Shown here in pieces: positions 29,859-38,629 of a stretch of 64,000 nucleotides of DNA; the stretch's first letter is position 1; the number at the start of each line of letters is the position of its first letter. The position numbers and the translations under genes are program-made. The DNA is taken from NCBI GenBank assembly GCA_943788635.1, contig CALSRA010000003.1, positions 62,001 to 126,000 on the forward strand, in the 5' to 3' direction. The DNA comes from an uncultured Alphaproteobacteria bacterium (GTDB lineage Bacteria; Pseudomonadota; Alphaproteobacteria; UBA8366; GCA-2717185). A model generated the notes under the pieces. That model did not search any database. It worked only from the letters and a program-made list of their open reading frames with translations, and was not told where the DNA came from.

Positions 29859-30734
29859 TTACCGGTACGGGGCCCAGCCGTAGCCGATATTCTCCAGCAG
29901 CGACATGACCCGGCGGCCATATTCCGTATAGATCGCGTAGCTTTCGTCTTCTGATTTTCGGCCGGCATCGGGGTCGTGGAACACGGCTGCCATATGCGGT
30001 TCGATGGAAATGCCACCGTCATAACCGGTGTCTTTCAGGTCCTGCAGCACCTGCGGGATATGGCCACCCCCTTCACCGGGGTAGCGGTAGTCTTCCCGGT
30101 CCCCATCCATCACCACGTCCTTGATATGGACATAGGCGATATGCGGCCGGACATTCGAGTAGAATTCCCAGGGGTCCTGATAATCCGTCCCGCCCTTGGA
30201 ATAATCCTTGGTGATGACCGGGTTGCCGGTGTCGTAAACCAGCTTCAGGCCGGGCACGGCATCCAGCATCTGCAATGTGTGCTGCCAGCTCATGCCGCCG
30301 TAATTCATGCAGTTTTCATGCACCGGCGTGATGCCGGCATCGGTGAAACGACGGGCGACCTCGCGCAGGCGGCGAAAACGTTCTTCCGCCATCTGGTCGT
30401 CGCCGTCACGCCGCGCGTAGCTCATGATCCGGATCAGTTTCGTGCCGAGCCGTTGCATACGCGGAATGGCGCGGTCGATCTCCGCCAGCGTAATGTCGAA
30501 CGGGTCGTCCACCTTCTTGCCCCAGTTGGCGATTGTCGAGCCGAAGCAATTGACCGATACGCCCGCCTCGCCAAGTTCCGCGCAGGCGCGATCGAAGGCG
30601 TCGTCCGGCATGTCGTGAATGTTCTTGCCGTCGATACCACGCGATTCGATGGCATTCCAGCCAAGCGATTTTGTCGCTTCGATTTGCCCCTTCAGCCCCT
30701 GTGCCGCTTCATCGGCGAACCCGGTCAGATACAT
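29859..30734 (-). CDS. sugar phosphate isomerase/epimerase-like TIM-barrel protein
   Basis: The 291-residue product shows the AP_endonuc_2/xylose isomerase-like TIM barrel: YLTGFADEAAQGLKGQIEAT, ESRGIDGKNIHDM, GITPVHENCMNYGGMS (metal Glu), KLVYDTGNPVITKDYSKGG (Asp), YVHIKDVVMDG (His) and GGISIEPHMAAVFHD (Glu). Such enzymes isomerise or epimerise keto-sugars or inositol derivatives. The start ATG is immediately adjacent to the stop of the Gfo/Idh oxidoreductase upstream, so the two act together in a sugar or inositol-like pathway. Confidence 0.85.
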   Translation of the reverse strand: MYLTGFADEAAQGLKGQIEATKSLGWNAIESRGIDGKNIHDMPDDAFDRACAELGEAGVSVNCFGSTIANWGKKVDDPFDITLAEIDRAIPRMQRLGTKLIRIMSYARRDGDDQMAEERFRRLREVARRFTDAGITPVHENCMNYGGMSWQHTLQMLDAVPGLKLVYDTGNPVITKDYSKGGTDYQDPWEFYSNVRPHIAYVHIKDVVMDGDREDYRYPGEGGGHIPQVLQDLKDTGYDGGISIEPHMAAVFHDPDAGRKSEDESYAIYTEYGRRVMSLLENIGYGWAPYR

Positions 30735-31799
30735 CTAGCGGACCTCCACTTTTTCGCCACCTTTGGCGCTTGATTCATACATGGCACGGATAAGGGCGAT
30801 GGCGCGTCGGCCCTCGGTACCGTCGACCAGTGGTTTGCGGCCTTCCCGCAGGGCCGCGACGACATCTTCGAAGTTCCACTGGTGCCATAGAAAGCTTATC
30901 GCCGCGGGGTCCGCCGCGCCAGCGCCACCGGCATCTGGATTGAAACCATGTTCGGCGCGGATCTGATCGTCTTCCGGCAACTTGTGCTGGAATTCCCAGA
31001 CCCGGAACTTGTCGTCGGTCATGAAGGCCGAACCCTTCGTGCCGCAGATCTGGATTTCCGCCGGATGGCCTTCTTCCGACCAGCAGGCGGTCGAGGCCTG
31101 GATGACACCCATCGCGCCGGATTCGAACTCGATCATCGCGACTGCGACGTCCTCGACCTCGATCCCGGTATGCGCAACGGTCTTGGTTTCCGCCCGCACC
31201 GTCTTCGGATCGCCCATGACGTATAGCAGCAGGTCAATCGTGTGGATCGCCTGGTTCATCATCGCGCCGCCGCCGTCCAGATCCCAGGTACCGCGCCACG
31301 CGCCACTTTCATAATATTCCTGCGAGCGCCACCATTTGACATAGGCATCCGCCATGATGACGCGTCCGAACCGTTCGGCATCGGCGGCCTGCTTGAGCAG
31401 TTTTGCCGACGGCACATAGCGGCGGGGGAAAACCCCGGCCAGCGTCACGTTGTTCCGCGCACAGGCGGCAATCATTTCGTCGACCCGCTCGGTCGTGACT
31501 TCCAGCGGCTTTTCGACGACGACATGCTTGCCCGCATTCGCGGCTGCGATGGTGGGATCGCGATGCGCGCCGCTGGCGGTGCAGACGGACACGACGTCCA
31601 GCCCGTCATGTTTCAGGAATTCGTCATAATCGGTGTAGCCGGCGCAGCCGTATTCAGCCGCCAATTCCTTGACCCGCTCGGCATTGCGACCGTGAAAGGC
31701 GACCAGTTCCGCGCCTTCCATTGCCTGTATGGCTTTCGCCTGAAAGGGCGCAATAAGCCCGGTTCCGGCAATGCCGAATTTATACGTTTTGGTTTCCAT
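30735..31799 (-). CDS. Gfo/Idh/MocA family oxidoreductase
   Basis: The 354-residue protein opens with YKFGIAGTGLIAPFQAKAIQ (GxGxxxx NAD-binding) and has VVEKPLEVTTERVDEMIAAC, the conserved EKP of the family, plus the C-terminal sheet with GAMGVIQASTACWSEEGHP. It catalyses NAD(P)-dependent oxidation of a sugar or cyclitol. It is co-transcribed with the TIM-barrel isomerase directly downstream. Its Shine-Dalgarno sequence AGGGGG lies in the 3' arm of a 7-bp GC hairpin just before the ATG, which may limit translation. Confidence 0.88.
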   Translation of the reverse strand: METKTYKFGIAGTGLIAPFQAKAIQAMEGAELVAFHGRNAERVKELAAEYGCAGYTDYDEFLKHDGLDVVSVCTASGAHRDPTIAAANAGKHVVVEKPLEVTTERVDEMIAACARNNVTLAGVFPRRYVPSAKLLKQAADAERFGRVIMADAYVKWWRSQEYYESGAWRGTWDLDGGGAMMNQAIHTIDLLLYVMGDPKTVRAETKTVAHTGIEVEDVAVAMIEFESGAMGVIQASTACWSEEGHPAEIQICGTKGSAFMTDDKFRVWEFQHKLPEDDQIRAEHGFNPDAGGAGAADPAAISFLWHQWNFEDVVAALREGRKPLVDGTEGRRAIALIRAMYESSAKGGEKVEVR

Positions 31800-31802
31800 G
31801 TA

Positions 31803-31822
31803 AGCCCCCTGTTTTGGGGGCT
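31803..31822 (-). promoter_or_regulatory. hairpin that includes the Shine-Dalgarno sequence of the Gfo/Idh gene
   Basis: On the minus strand AGCCCCC-AAAACA-GGGGGCT folds into a perfect 7-bp stem; the 3' arm contains the AGGGGG-type ribosome-binding site and ends four bases before the ATG. It lies between the LLM gene stop (31846) and the Gfo/Idh start, so it could serve as an attenuating structure for translation or as a weak terminator of the LLM transcript. Confidence 0.5.
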
Positions 31823-31845
31823 ATTCTAGATTGTAGACCCGGATG

Positions 31846-32892
31846 TCACCAGCCCGGATCGTGCTTTTGAAAGGGCGTCGGAATTTTCTGGATATCCTGC
31901 AGGATTTCGCCCAGTGGGCCGGGCGGGGTATCTGTGGGGATGAACAGCGACAGGCTGTCGACCAGCCCGGAATAACGATCCTCGATTTTCTTGGCGATGG
32001 TGTCGTAGGTGCCGACAGTGGCGAACAGGTCTAGCACATCGTCGGGGATCATCGCCGCCATTTCGTCCCAGCGTCCCTGCGCCGGCATGGGGCGCAGTTT
32101 TTCGCCAAGTTCCATCAGATCATGCAGTTCCAGCACCCGCCAGTATGACCGTGTTGAGCAGTAGAATGAAATCCGGAAGCGGATGTACTCACGCATTTTT
32201 GCCACGGCTTCTTCGTCCGCTCCGACCGCCATGAAGGCGCCCGCGACGACTTCGATATTTTTCCGGTCGCGCCCGCCACGGTCCAGCCCTTTGCCGATTT
32301 GCGCCAGTGTGCGTTCCGCCAGATAACGTCGGGTGCTGAACGGATGCAGCCGCACGCCATCCGCGACTTCACCGGCGACGCCCAGCATGGCCGGCCCCAC
32401 CGCTGACATGGCGATGGGGATTCGTGGCAGTCCCATCGGGCGGGGGGCGAAATTCGGTGTCGTCAGGGTCAGGGTGTAGGTGTCGCTGTGGAAGTCGAGC
32501 GGTTCTTCCTTTTCCCAGGCCCGCCAGACCGCGCGGACGGCGCCGACGTAATCGCGCATACGCGGCGCCGGCGGTGTCCAGGGGATGCCATAGCGGCGCT
32601 CGTTATGGCCTTTTACCTGTGAACCGATGCCAAGATAGAAACGCCCGTTCGACGCCTTGTTCAGGTCCCAGGCGGCATGGGCCATGATGGTCGGGCTGCG
32701 CGGGAAGGCGATGGCGACCCCGGTGCCAAGCTGAATACGGTCGGTGGCCAGCGCTGCGACCGCAAGGGGCGGGATGGGCCCATGCGCGTTTTCCAGCGCG
32801 ACGACGCCATCGAATCCGGCGTCTTCGGCTTCCTTGGTGACGCGCTGGGCTTCGCGAAGGTCGTCGTTCGGTATGTGATAGATCACGCGCAT
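31846..32892 (-). CDS. LLM class flavin-dependent oxidoreductase (F420-type)
   Basis: The 348-residue product shows the luciferase-like monooxygenase/F420-reductase layout: DAGFDGVVALENAHGPIPPL, TDRIQLGTGVAIAFPRSPTI, AAWDLNKASNGRFYLGIGSQ, VKGHNERRYGIPWTPPAPRM. It resembles the TIGR03617-type F420-dependent family. Such enzymes use FMN or F420 to oxidise or reduce diverse organic substrates. It ends 47 bases before the Gfo/Idh gene on the same strand. It marks the end of the accessory block before aat. Confidence 0.87.
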   Translation of the reverse strand: MRVIYHIPNDDLREAQRVTKEAEDAGFDGVVALENAHGPIPPLAVAALATDRIQLGTGVAIAFPRSPTIMAHAAWDLNKASNGRFYLGIGSQVKGHNERRYGIPWTPPAPRMRDYVGAVRAVWRAWEKEEPLDFHSDTYTLTLTTPNFAPRPMGLPRIPIAMSAVGPAMLGVAGEVADGVRLHPFSTRRYLAERTLAQIGKGLDRGGRDRKNIEVVAGAFMAVGADEEAVAKMREYIRFRISFYCSTRSYWRVLELHDLMELGEKLRPMPAQGRWDEMAAMIPDDVLDLFATVGTYDTIAKKIEDRYSGLVDSLSLFIPTDTPPGPLGEILQDIQKIPTPFQKHDPGW

Positions 32893-32999
32893 GCAAAGCG
32901 GCTCCCGGTCAGTTTGCTGTTCTGATATTCGATAAGAGTATCGAGCAGGTGACGATGGAATCCATCATTTTTTGGGGCCGCGAGCATGGCCTCGCTGAA

Positions 33000-33602
33000 T
33001 CACCGGTGGAAATCGGCATCGACATTCAGCGCTTCCGCCAGCAGAATCCGGTATTCGGCGCGGGGAATTTCACGGGCACCGAACTGGGACAGATGGTCGG
33101 TGATGAATTGTGTGTCCAGCAGGACATAGCCGCCGGCGCGTAATCGTGTGACGAGTTGCACCAGTGCGACCTTGCTGGCGTCACGGGCCCGGCTGAACAT
33201 GCTTTCACCGAAAAAAGCGCCCCCCAGCGAAATGCCGTACAACCCGCCGACCAGGTCGCCGTCCTGCCAGCATTCCACGCTATGGGCATGGCCCATATGG
33301 AATAGCGATGTGTAGAGATTGACGATCTCATCATTGATCCAGGTCTGCGGCCGACCTTCAGTCGATTCGGCGCACCCCTCGATAACAGCGTGAAAATCGC
33401 GGTCGAAGGTGACCTGGTAGCGGCGGCTGCGCACGGTGCGGCCCAGTCTTCGCGGGACGTGAAAATTATCGAGCGGAAGGATGCCGCGCAGCCGGGGGTC
33501 GACCCAGAACAGTTCGGGGTCGTCACGGTCTTCCGCCATCGGAAACACGCCGATTTCATATGCGCGGAGTAGCATGTCGGGCGTCAGATTCAGCCTGTCC
33601 AT
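33000..33602 (-). CDS. aat: leucyl/phenylalanyl-tRNA--protein transferase
   Basis: The 200-residue product starts [20 protein letters not shown] and carries [60 protein letters not shown] and [20 protein letters not shown], all diagnostic of Aat. The enzyme adds Leu or Phe from aminoacyl-tRNA to N-terminal Arg/Lys of proteins, marking them for ClpAP through the N-end rule. It ends the aroQ-accB-accC-aat operon, 24 bases after accC. Confidence 0.95.
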   Translation of the reverse strand: MDRLNLTPDMLLRAYEIGVFPMAEDRDDPELFWVDPRLRGILPLDNFHVPRRLGRTVRSRRYQVTFDRDFHAVIEGCAESTEGRPQTWINDEIVNLYTSLFHMGHAHSVECWQDGDLVGGLYGISLGGAFFGESMFSRARDASKVALVQLVTRLRAGGYVLLDTQFITDHLSQFGAREIPRAEYRILLAEALNVDADFHR

Positions 33603-33626
33603 GCGTCTGTTCAGCCTCCCGTCCGA

Positions 33627-34964
33627 CTAATCGGCCAGATATTTTTCCAGCCAGTGGATATCGTAATTGCCGGTCTGGAACGCCTCCGCCGCAAGCAACC
33701 GGCGGTGCAGCGGAATCGTGGTTTCAATCCCGCTGACGACATATTCGTCCAGGGCACGTTGCAGCCGCATGATGCATTCGGCGCGGCTGTCGGCATGCAC
33801 AACCAGCTTGGAAACGAGACTGTCATAATGCGGTGAAACCCGGTAGCCCGTATAGAGCGCGGAATCGACGCGTACGCCGGGGCCGCCGGGGGCATGGTAT
33901 TCGGTGATCAGGCCAGGCGAGGGCGCGAAGGTTTCAGGGTGTTCCGCTGTAACCCGGCATTCAATGGCGTGCCCGCTCAACACGATGTCCGACTGCTTCA
34001 GCTTCAGTGGCTCGCCGGCGGCGATGCGAAGCTGCTGCTGGACAAGGTCGACGCCTGAAATCAGTTCGCTTACCGGGTGTTCGACCTGCAGGCGCGTGTT
34101 CATTTCAATGAAGTGGAATTCGCCGTCTTCGTACAGGAATTCGAACGTTCCCGCGCCGCGATATTTCAGCGCCGCCGTTGCATCGGCAGCCCGCTTGCCG
34201 ATACCGGCACGGGTCGCGGCGTCCAGCGCCGGGGAGGGCGCTTCCTCGATCACCTTCTGGTGGCGACGCTGGATTGAACAGTCGCGTTCCCCGAAATGGA
34301 TCGCATTGCCGTGGCCATCGCCGAATACCTGTATTTCGATATGCCGGGGATTGCCGAGATATTTTTCGATATAGACGGTGTCATTGCCGAAACTGGCAAG
34401 CGACTCTGCGCGGCAATGCGCCAGGACAGCGCTAATTTCTGAAGCGTCGTGCGCGACCTTCATGCCGCGTCCGCCGCCACCGGCCACAGCCTTGACCAGA
34501 ACCGGATAGCCGATTCCCCCCGCGATGCGGATCGCCTCGGCATCCTCGCTGACCGGCCCGTCCGAGCCGGGGACGACCGAAATGCCCAGTTTCTTCACCG
34601 CTTCCTTGGCCGTGATCTTGTCGCCCATGACGCGGATGTGTTCTGGACTGGGGCCGATGAAGGCGAAACCATGTTCCTCCACCATCTCGGCGAATTCGGC
34701 ATTTTCCGACAGGAAACCGACGCCGGGATGGATGGCGTCGGCCCCGGCGATAATCGCCGCGGATATGATGGCCTGACCGTTCAGGTAACTGTCGCGCGAG
34801 GGGGGCGGCCCGATGCAGACCGATTCATCGGCCAGTCGCACATGCATGGCGTCGGAATCCGCCGTCGAATGCACGGCGACGGTCTGGATACCCATTTCAC
34901 GGCAGGCGCGGTGAATACGCAGTGCGATTTCACCCCGGTTCGCAATGAGGACTTTTTCGAACAC
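33627..34964 (-). CDS. accC: acetyl-CoA carboxylase, biotin carboxylase subunit
   Basis: The 445-residue protein begins [20 protein letters not shown] and has the full biotin carboxylase layout: ATP-grasp glycine-rich loop [79 protein letters not shown]. It carboxylates the biotin on AccB, the first step of fatty acid synthesis. It lies seven bases after accB in the same operon. Length is full and no frameshift is seen. Confidence 0.96.
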   Translation of the reverse strand: MFEKVLIANRGEIALRIHRACREMGIQTVAVHSTADSDAMHVRLADESVCIGPPPSRDSYLNGQAIISAAIIAGADAIHPGVGFLSENAEFAEMVEEHGFAFIGPSPEHIRVMGDKITAKEAVKKLGISVVPGSDGPVSEDAEAIRIAGGIGYPVLVKAVAGGGGRGMKVAHDASEISAVLAHCRAESLASFGNDTVYIEKYLGNPRHIEIQVFGDGHGNAIHFGERDCSIQRRHQKVIEEAPSPALDAATRAGIGKRAADATAALKYRGAGTFEFLYEDGEFHFIEMNTRLQVEHPVSELISGVDLVQQQLRIAAGEPLKLKQSDIVLSGHAIECRVTAEHPETFAPSPGLITEYHAPGGPGVRVDSALYTGYRVSPHYDSLVSKLVVHADSRAECIMRLQRALDEYVVSGIETTIPLHRRLLAAEAFQTGNYDIHWLEKYLAD

Positions 34965-34971
34965 TGTATTG

Positions 34972-35406
34972 CTATTCCAGTATCAACAGCGTTTCGCCGA
35001 ACTCGACCGGCTGGGCATCACGGGCCATGATTTGTGTCACCTTGCCGCCACGGGGCGCCAGGATGGGGTTCATGACCTTCATCGCCTCGACGATGAACAG
35101 GGTATCGCCCTCCGATACCGAGGCGCCGACGGAAACAAACGGCGGTTCGCCGGGGCCCGATGCCAGATAGATCGTACCGACCATGGGCGAGTTGACTGCG
35201 CCCGCATGGGGTTCATCCGAGGCGGGGGCCGCGGGCGCGGCATGCGCGGTTGCAACCGGTGCCGCCGCAACCATTTGGGTCACGCTGTTCCGTACCACGC
35301 GGATACTGCGGTCGCCTTCTTTCAGTTCTACCTCGCTCAGCCCCGTTTCTTCGAGGAGTTGCGCCAGTTCGCGGATCGCGTCGCTATCAATCGTGGTTTT
35401 TGCCAT
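34972..35406 (-). CDS. accB: acetyl-CoA carboxylase biotin carboxyl carrier protein
   Basis: ATG 35406 gives a 144-residue protein starting [20 protein letters not shown]. An Ala/Pro-rich hinge ([15 protein letters not shown]) separates the N-terminal helices from the biotinyl domain, which holds [10 protein letters not shown] with the biotinylated Lys. It carries carboxybiotin between AccC and the carboxyltransferase. The start lies next to the aroQ stop and accC follows closely. The ORF-track start (35451) lies inside aroQ and is not used. Confidence 0.95.
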   Translation of the reverse strand: MAKTTIDSDAIRELAQLLEETGLSEVELKEGDRSIRVVRNSVTQMVAAAPVATAHAAPAAPASDEPHAGAVNSPMVGTIYLASGPGEPPFVSVGASVSEGDTLFIVEAMKVMNPILAPRGGKVTQIMARDAQPVEFGETLLILE

Positions 35407-35407
35407 G

Positions 35408-35854
35408 TCAGGTATCCAGAAGCCCGTAAAGTGCATCCATCGCAACCACATATCCGCGCGGGCCGAACCCGCAGATCACGCCGGTGGCCACTGGCGAGAT
35501 GTAGGAATGGTGGCGGAAGGAATCGCGTTTGAAGACGTTAGAAATATGCAGCTCTATAATCGGCAGGTCCGTCAGGGACAAGGCATCCAGCAGCGCGACG
35601 GATGTATGTGTGTAGGCGCCGGCATTGATGATGATGCCGTCCTTGTTGTCGCGCGCTTCCTGAATCCAGGTGACGAGTTCGCCTTCATGATTCGATTGGC
35701 GGAAATCGACATCGACGCCAAGCGCCTGTGCCTGATCCCGGCACATCCGCTCGATATCGGCCAAGGTATCGGATCCATAGATTTCCGGCTGGCGAACACC
35801 AAGCATATTGAGGTTCGGGCCGTTGAGAACGAGGAATTGGGGCGTTACCGCCAT
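35408..35854 (-). CDS. aroQ: type II 3-dehydroquinate dehydratase
   Basis: The 148-residue protein reads [60 protein letters not shown] and [20 protein letters not shown], the type II dehydroquinase signature with catalytic Tyr in EIYG and His in HISN. It converts 3-dehydroquinate to 3-dehydroshikimate. I choose ATG 35854 ([12 protein letters not shown]) because GAAAGGA precedes it at good spacing; the ORF-track start adds eight residues. First gene of the aroQ-accB-accC-aat operon. Confidence 0.95.
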   Translation of the reverse strand: MAVTPQFLVLNGPNLNMLGVRQPEIYGSDTLADIERMCRDQAQALGVDVDFRQSNHEGELVTWIQEARDNKDGIIINAGAYTHTSVALLDALSLTDLPIIELHISNVFKRDSFRHHSYISPVATGVICGFGPRGYVVAMDALYGLLDT

Positions 35855-35907
35855 CGCTGTCCTTTCCGGCATTTTCATGCCGCTATTCGATACTATATGC
35901 AGATTCG

Positions 35908-35935
35908 GTTATAACATTTGCTCAGTAACGTACAA
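35908..35935 (-). promoter_or_regulatory. candidate promoter of the aroQ operon
   Basis: On the minus strand TTGTAC, a 16-base spacer and TATAAC lie 54 bases upstream of the aroQ ATG. The -10 matches consensus at five of six positions and the -35 at three. The region is shared with the divergent dioxygenase gene. Confidence 0.3.
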
Positions 35936-35963
35936 TACTGACAAGTTATTGGAGGGAAATCAC

Positions 35964-37094
35964 ATGGCGGATCGCTGGATATCGTTTCCCCGTGTTGAAG
36001 GAACGGCGTCGCGTCAGGCGCATGCCGACCTGCCCGAAGGGACCTATGAACGGGAACTGGGACGGGAGGGTTTTTTCGGCCCGGCGACGCAAATGCATCA
36101 TCGCCATCCGCCGACGGGCTGGACGAATTTCGAAGGGCCGTTGCGTCCACGGGCGTTTGATCTAACGCTGCTGGACGCCGTTGAGGGCTCGCCCTGGGCC
36201 GCCCGATGCATCCTTTCCAACGCGTATGTCGGAATGCGGTTCTGGCGCACGCATGGCGCCATGGACCATCTGGCCCGCAATGCCGACGGTGACGAACTGC
36301 TGTTCGTTCATCAGGGAAGTGGCGAATTATTCTGCGATTACGGCCGGTTATCGTTCAGTGAGGGCGATTATGTGGTTCTGCCGCGCGGCACGATGTGGCG
36401 GGTGTCGTGTGACGGCGATGCGCTGTTCCTGATGATCGAGGCGACGAATGAATCCTATCGCCTGCCCGACAAGGGGATGGTCGGCCCGCATGCCGTGTTC
36501 GATCCCGCGATGCTGCGCACGCCGGTCATCGATGATGCGTTCCTGGCGCAGCAGGATGAAAACGAGTGGCGTGTGGCGATCAAGCGGTACGGCGAAGTGT
36601 CGACCGCGACCTACCCGTTCAACCCGCTGGATGCCATCGGCTGGCATGGCGATCTGGCACCGGTCGCCATCAACTGGCGCGATATCCGTCCGCTGACCAG
36701 TCACCGCTATCACCTGCCGCCATCGGCGCATACAACCTTTCTCAGCAAACGATTCGTTGTTTGCACTTTTGTGCCGAGACCGTTCGAGACCGACCCGGGT
36801 GCGTTGAAGGTGCCATTTTTCCATAATAACGACGATTACGACGAGGTCCTGTTCTATCATCAGGGCGATTTTTTCAGCCGTGACAATATTCATCCCGGGA
36901 TGGTGACCTTTCATCCCTGCGGCTTCACCCATGGCCCGCATCCCAAGGCGCTGGGCGCCGCCTTTACGCCGCGCAAGACGCACACGGATGAGGTCGCGGT
37001 GATGCTGGATGCGCGCGATCCGCTGGTGCCGGGTGATCTGCCGGACGGGGTCGAATTCACGGGATATGTGGACAGCTGGAAGGACAAGCCATGA
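35964..37094 (+). CDS. homogentisate 1,2-dioxygenase family protein
   Basis: ATG 35964, preceded by GGAGGG, gives 376 residues. The protein matches the homogentisate dioxygenase cupin: HGAMDHLARNADGDELLFVH, SGELFCDYGRLSFSEGDYVV, RGTMWRVSCDGD, and the C-terminal iron-site region FFHNNDDYDEVLFYHQGDFF with HPCGFTHGPHPKALG, giving the His, Glu and His ligands. It would open the aromatic ring of homogentisate or a related hydroquinone. The next gene is an FAH-family hydrolase with a four-base overlap, and a maleylacetoacetate isomerase lies 5.7 kb away, which supports a homogentisate-type pathway. It is shorter than classical HmgA (about 430), so the exact substrate is uncertain. Confidence 0.8.
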   Translation: MADRWISFPRVEGTASRQAHADLPEGTYERELGREGFFGPATQMHHRHPPTGWTNFEGPLRPRAFDLTLLDAVEGSPWAARCILSNAYVGMRFWRTHGAMDHLARNADGDELLFVHQGSGELFCDYGRLSFSEGDYVVLPRGTMWRVSCDGDALFLMIEATNESYRLPDKGMVGPHAVFDPAMLRTPVIDDAFLAQQDENEWRVAIKRYGEVSTATYPFNPLDAIGWHGDLAPVAINWRDIRPLTSHRYHLPPSAHTTFLSKRFVVCTFVPRPFETDPGALKVPFFHNNDDYDEVLFYHQGDFFSRDNIHPGMVTFHPCGFTHGPHPKALGAAFTPRKTHTDEVAVMLDARDPLVPGDLPDGVEFTGYVDSWKDKP

Positions 37095-38071
37095 AGCTGG
37101 GTTCGTTGCGCGATGGCAGCCTGGACGGCATGCCGGTTGTCGTGTCCCACGATCTTTCAATGGCGGTTTCAGCGCGTGTTGTCGTGGCGACCTGGCAGCT
37201 TGCGCTGGAACATTGGTTGGACACGCGCCCGGCGCTGGAAGCCCTGTATACCGGGCTGAACGATGGCACGGTCGACGGCGCATTCACCCTGTGGGACCGT
37301 GTATTCGAATCGCCGATGCCGCGCGCCTACCAGTTCCTGGATGGCAGCGCCTATCTGAATCACGCTGAGCTTGTGCGCAAGGCGCGCGGTGCGGAAATGC
37401 CGCAAAGCTTCCTGAGTGACCCGATGATGTATCAGGGATTGAGCGACCGGTTCCTGGGGCCCACTGACGATATCGTCGCAGCTGAGGAAGCATGGGGAAT
37501 CGATTTCGAAGCGGAAATCGGCGTGATTGTCGATGACGTGCCGATGGGAGTCTCAGCGGCGGATGCGGGCGAACATATCCGGCTGGTCATGCTGCTGAAT
37601 GATGTCAGCCTGCGTAACCTGATCCCGGGGGAGGTGGCGAAGAGTTTCGGCTTCATTCACGGCAAGCCGCCATCCGCCTTTGCGCCGGTGGCGGTAACGC
37701 CGGAATCACTTGGTCCGCTATGGGACGGGGGGAAGCTGCATGGCCCGGTCGTTGTTGCGCATAACAGTACGCGCTTTGGCCAACCCGATGCCGGGAAGGA
37801 TATGAATTTCGACTTTCCCGCACTGATTGCCCATGCGGCGAAGACGCGGCCGCTGGCGGCAGGTACGATCATCGGGTCGGGCACGGTATCGAACCGGGAC
37901 CCGGATGCAGGATCCTGCTGCATCGCCGAGCGCCGGATGATCGAAACCATCAATGACGGCGCGCCGGCAACACCGTTCATGGCCTATGGCGACCGGGTTC
38001 AGATTGAAATGTTTGATGCCGACGGCCAGTCGATATTCGGCGAAATCGACCAATGGGTGCGTCCGGCCTGA
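37091..38071 (+). CDS. fumarylacetoacetate hydrolase family protein, FahA-like
   Basis: The 326-residue product starts MKLGSLRDGSLDGMPVVVSH, contains the FAH metal site in GIDFEAEIGVIVDDVPMGVS (ExE) and VMLLNDVSLRNLIPGEVAKS (Asp), and GKPPSAFAPVAVTPESLG and GSGTVSNRDPDAGSCCIAER. This version is close to bacterial fumarylacetoacetate hydrolases that split fumarylacetoacetate into fumarate and acetoacetate. Its ATG overlaps the dioxygenase stop by four bases. A palindromic repeat follows its stop. Confidence 0.85.
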   Translation: MKLGSLRDGSLDGMPVVVSHDLSMAVSARVVVATWQLALEHWLDTRPALEALYTGLNDGTVDGAFTLWDRVFESPMPRAYQFLDGSAYLNHAELVRKARGAEMPQSFLSDPMMYQGLSDRFLGPTDDIVAAEEAWGIDFEAEIGVIVDDVPMGVSAADAGEHIRLVMLLNDVSLRNLIPGEVAKSFGFIHGKPPSAFAPVAVTPESLGPLWDGGKLHGPVVVAHNSTRFGQPDAGKDMNFDFPALIAHAAKTRPLAAGTIIGSGTVSNRDPDAGSCCIAERRMIETINDGAPATPFMAYGDRVQIEMFDADGQSIFGEIDQWVRPA

Positions 38072-38097
38072 TCCTTCGGCGCTGTAAATTCTGGAAC

Positions 38098-38140
38098 GCA
38101 AACCGTCGTCACGGATTAAATCAGGTCGCTCGGGGTTTGG
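38098..38140. repeat. 43-bp palindromic repeat, copy 2
   Basis: GCAAACCGTCGTC opens the element as in copy 1 at 2334, and GGGGTTTG closes it; 32 of 43 positions agree without gaps. It lies between the convergent FAH-like gene and the small hypothetical gene. The internal stem is weaker than in copy 1. Confidence 0.6.
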
Positions 38141-38141
38141 C

Positions 38142-38486
38142 CTAGTGATCCGAGCCGTGCAGGATGTCGCCCTGCATATGGGTTTCGTATTCTATCGCCG
38201 CCGGTGTCAGCGTAATTGCGACCGGGAACATGCCATGCGCCAGTTCCTTGCGGATCAGCGCGCGCCAGACCGCTTCATTGCGCAGCCCCGTTGCATCCCG
38301 CCCCATGACCAGCCAGGGCCCCATGTGGAAATGGTTGCCATGGGCGGGCGGAAAGCCGGTGATGGTGACTTCGCCGGTTTCGGTATTCGCCGTCGCCATA
38401 TCGGGCAGCTTGGCGAGTTCCTGTAGCAGTGTCAGGGTCTTGAGTTGCAGCTTGTTGAGCTGTAGCGGGTTCCGTTTCGGGGGCAT
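38142..38486 (-). CDS. uncharacterised 114-aa protein
   Basis: ATG 38486 is chosen because AGGAAGGAA lies upstream; it gives a product starting MPPKRNPLQLNKLQLKTLTL. A central segment reads ETGEVTITGFPPAHGNHFHM and GPWLVMGRDATGLRNEAVWR; several His residues (HGNHFH, late THMQGDILHGSDH) could bind a metal. I do not recognise a characterised family. It stands alone, opposite to its neighbours and next to a palindromic repeat, with normal codon use. Confidence 0.7.
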   Translation of the reverse strand: MPPKRNPLQLNKLQLKTLTLLQELAKLPDMATANTETGEVTITGFPPAHGNHFHMGPWLVMGRDATGLRNEAVWRALIRKELAHGMFPVAITLTPAAIEYETHMQGDILHGSDH

Positions 38487-38629
38487 GTCGTTCCTTCCTG
38501 TTTGGCGGAGAATCAACCGGGACGCCGGATCGGTCAAGGCTTCGAATTAATCCCTGCATATGCTAGGGATTAGGGGGAATTGACAGGGAGGACGGTGGCG
38601 GGAGGCCATCCCGAACCGTGTGATAAAAT

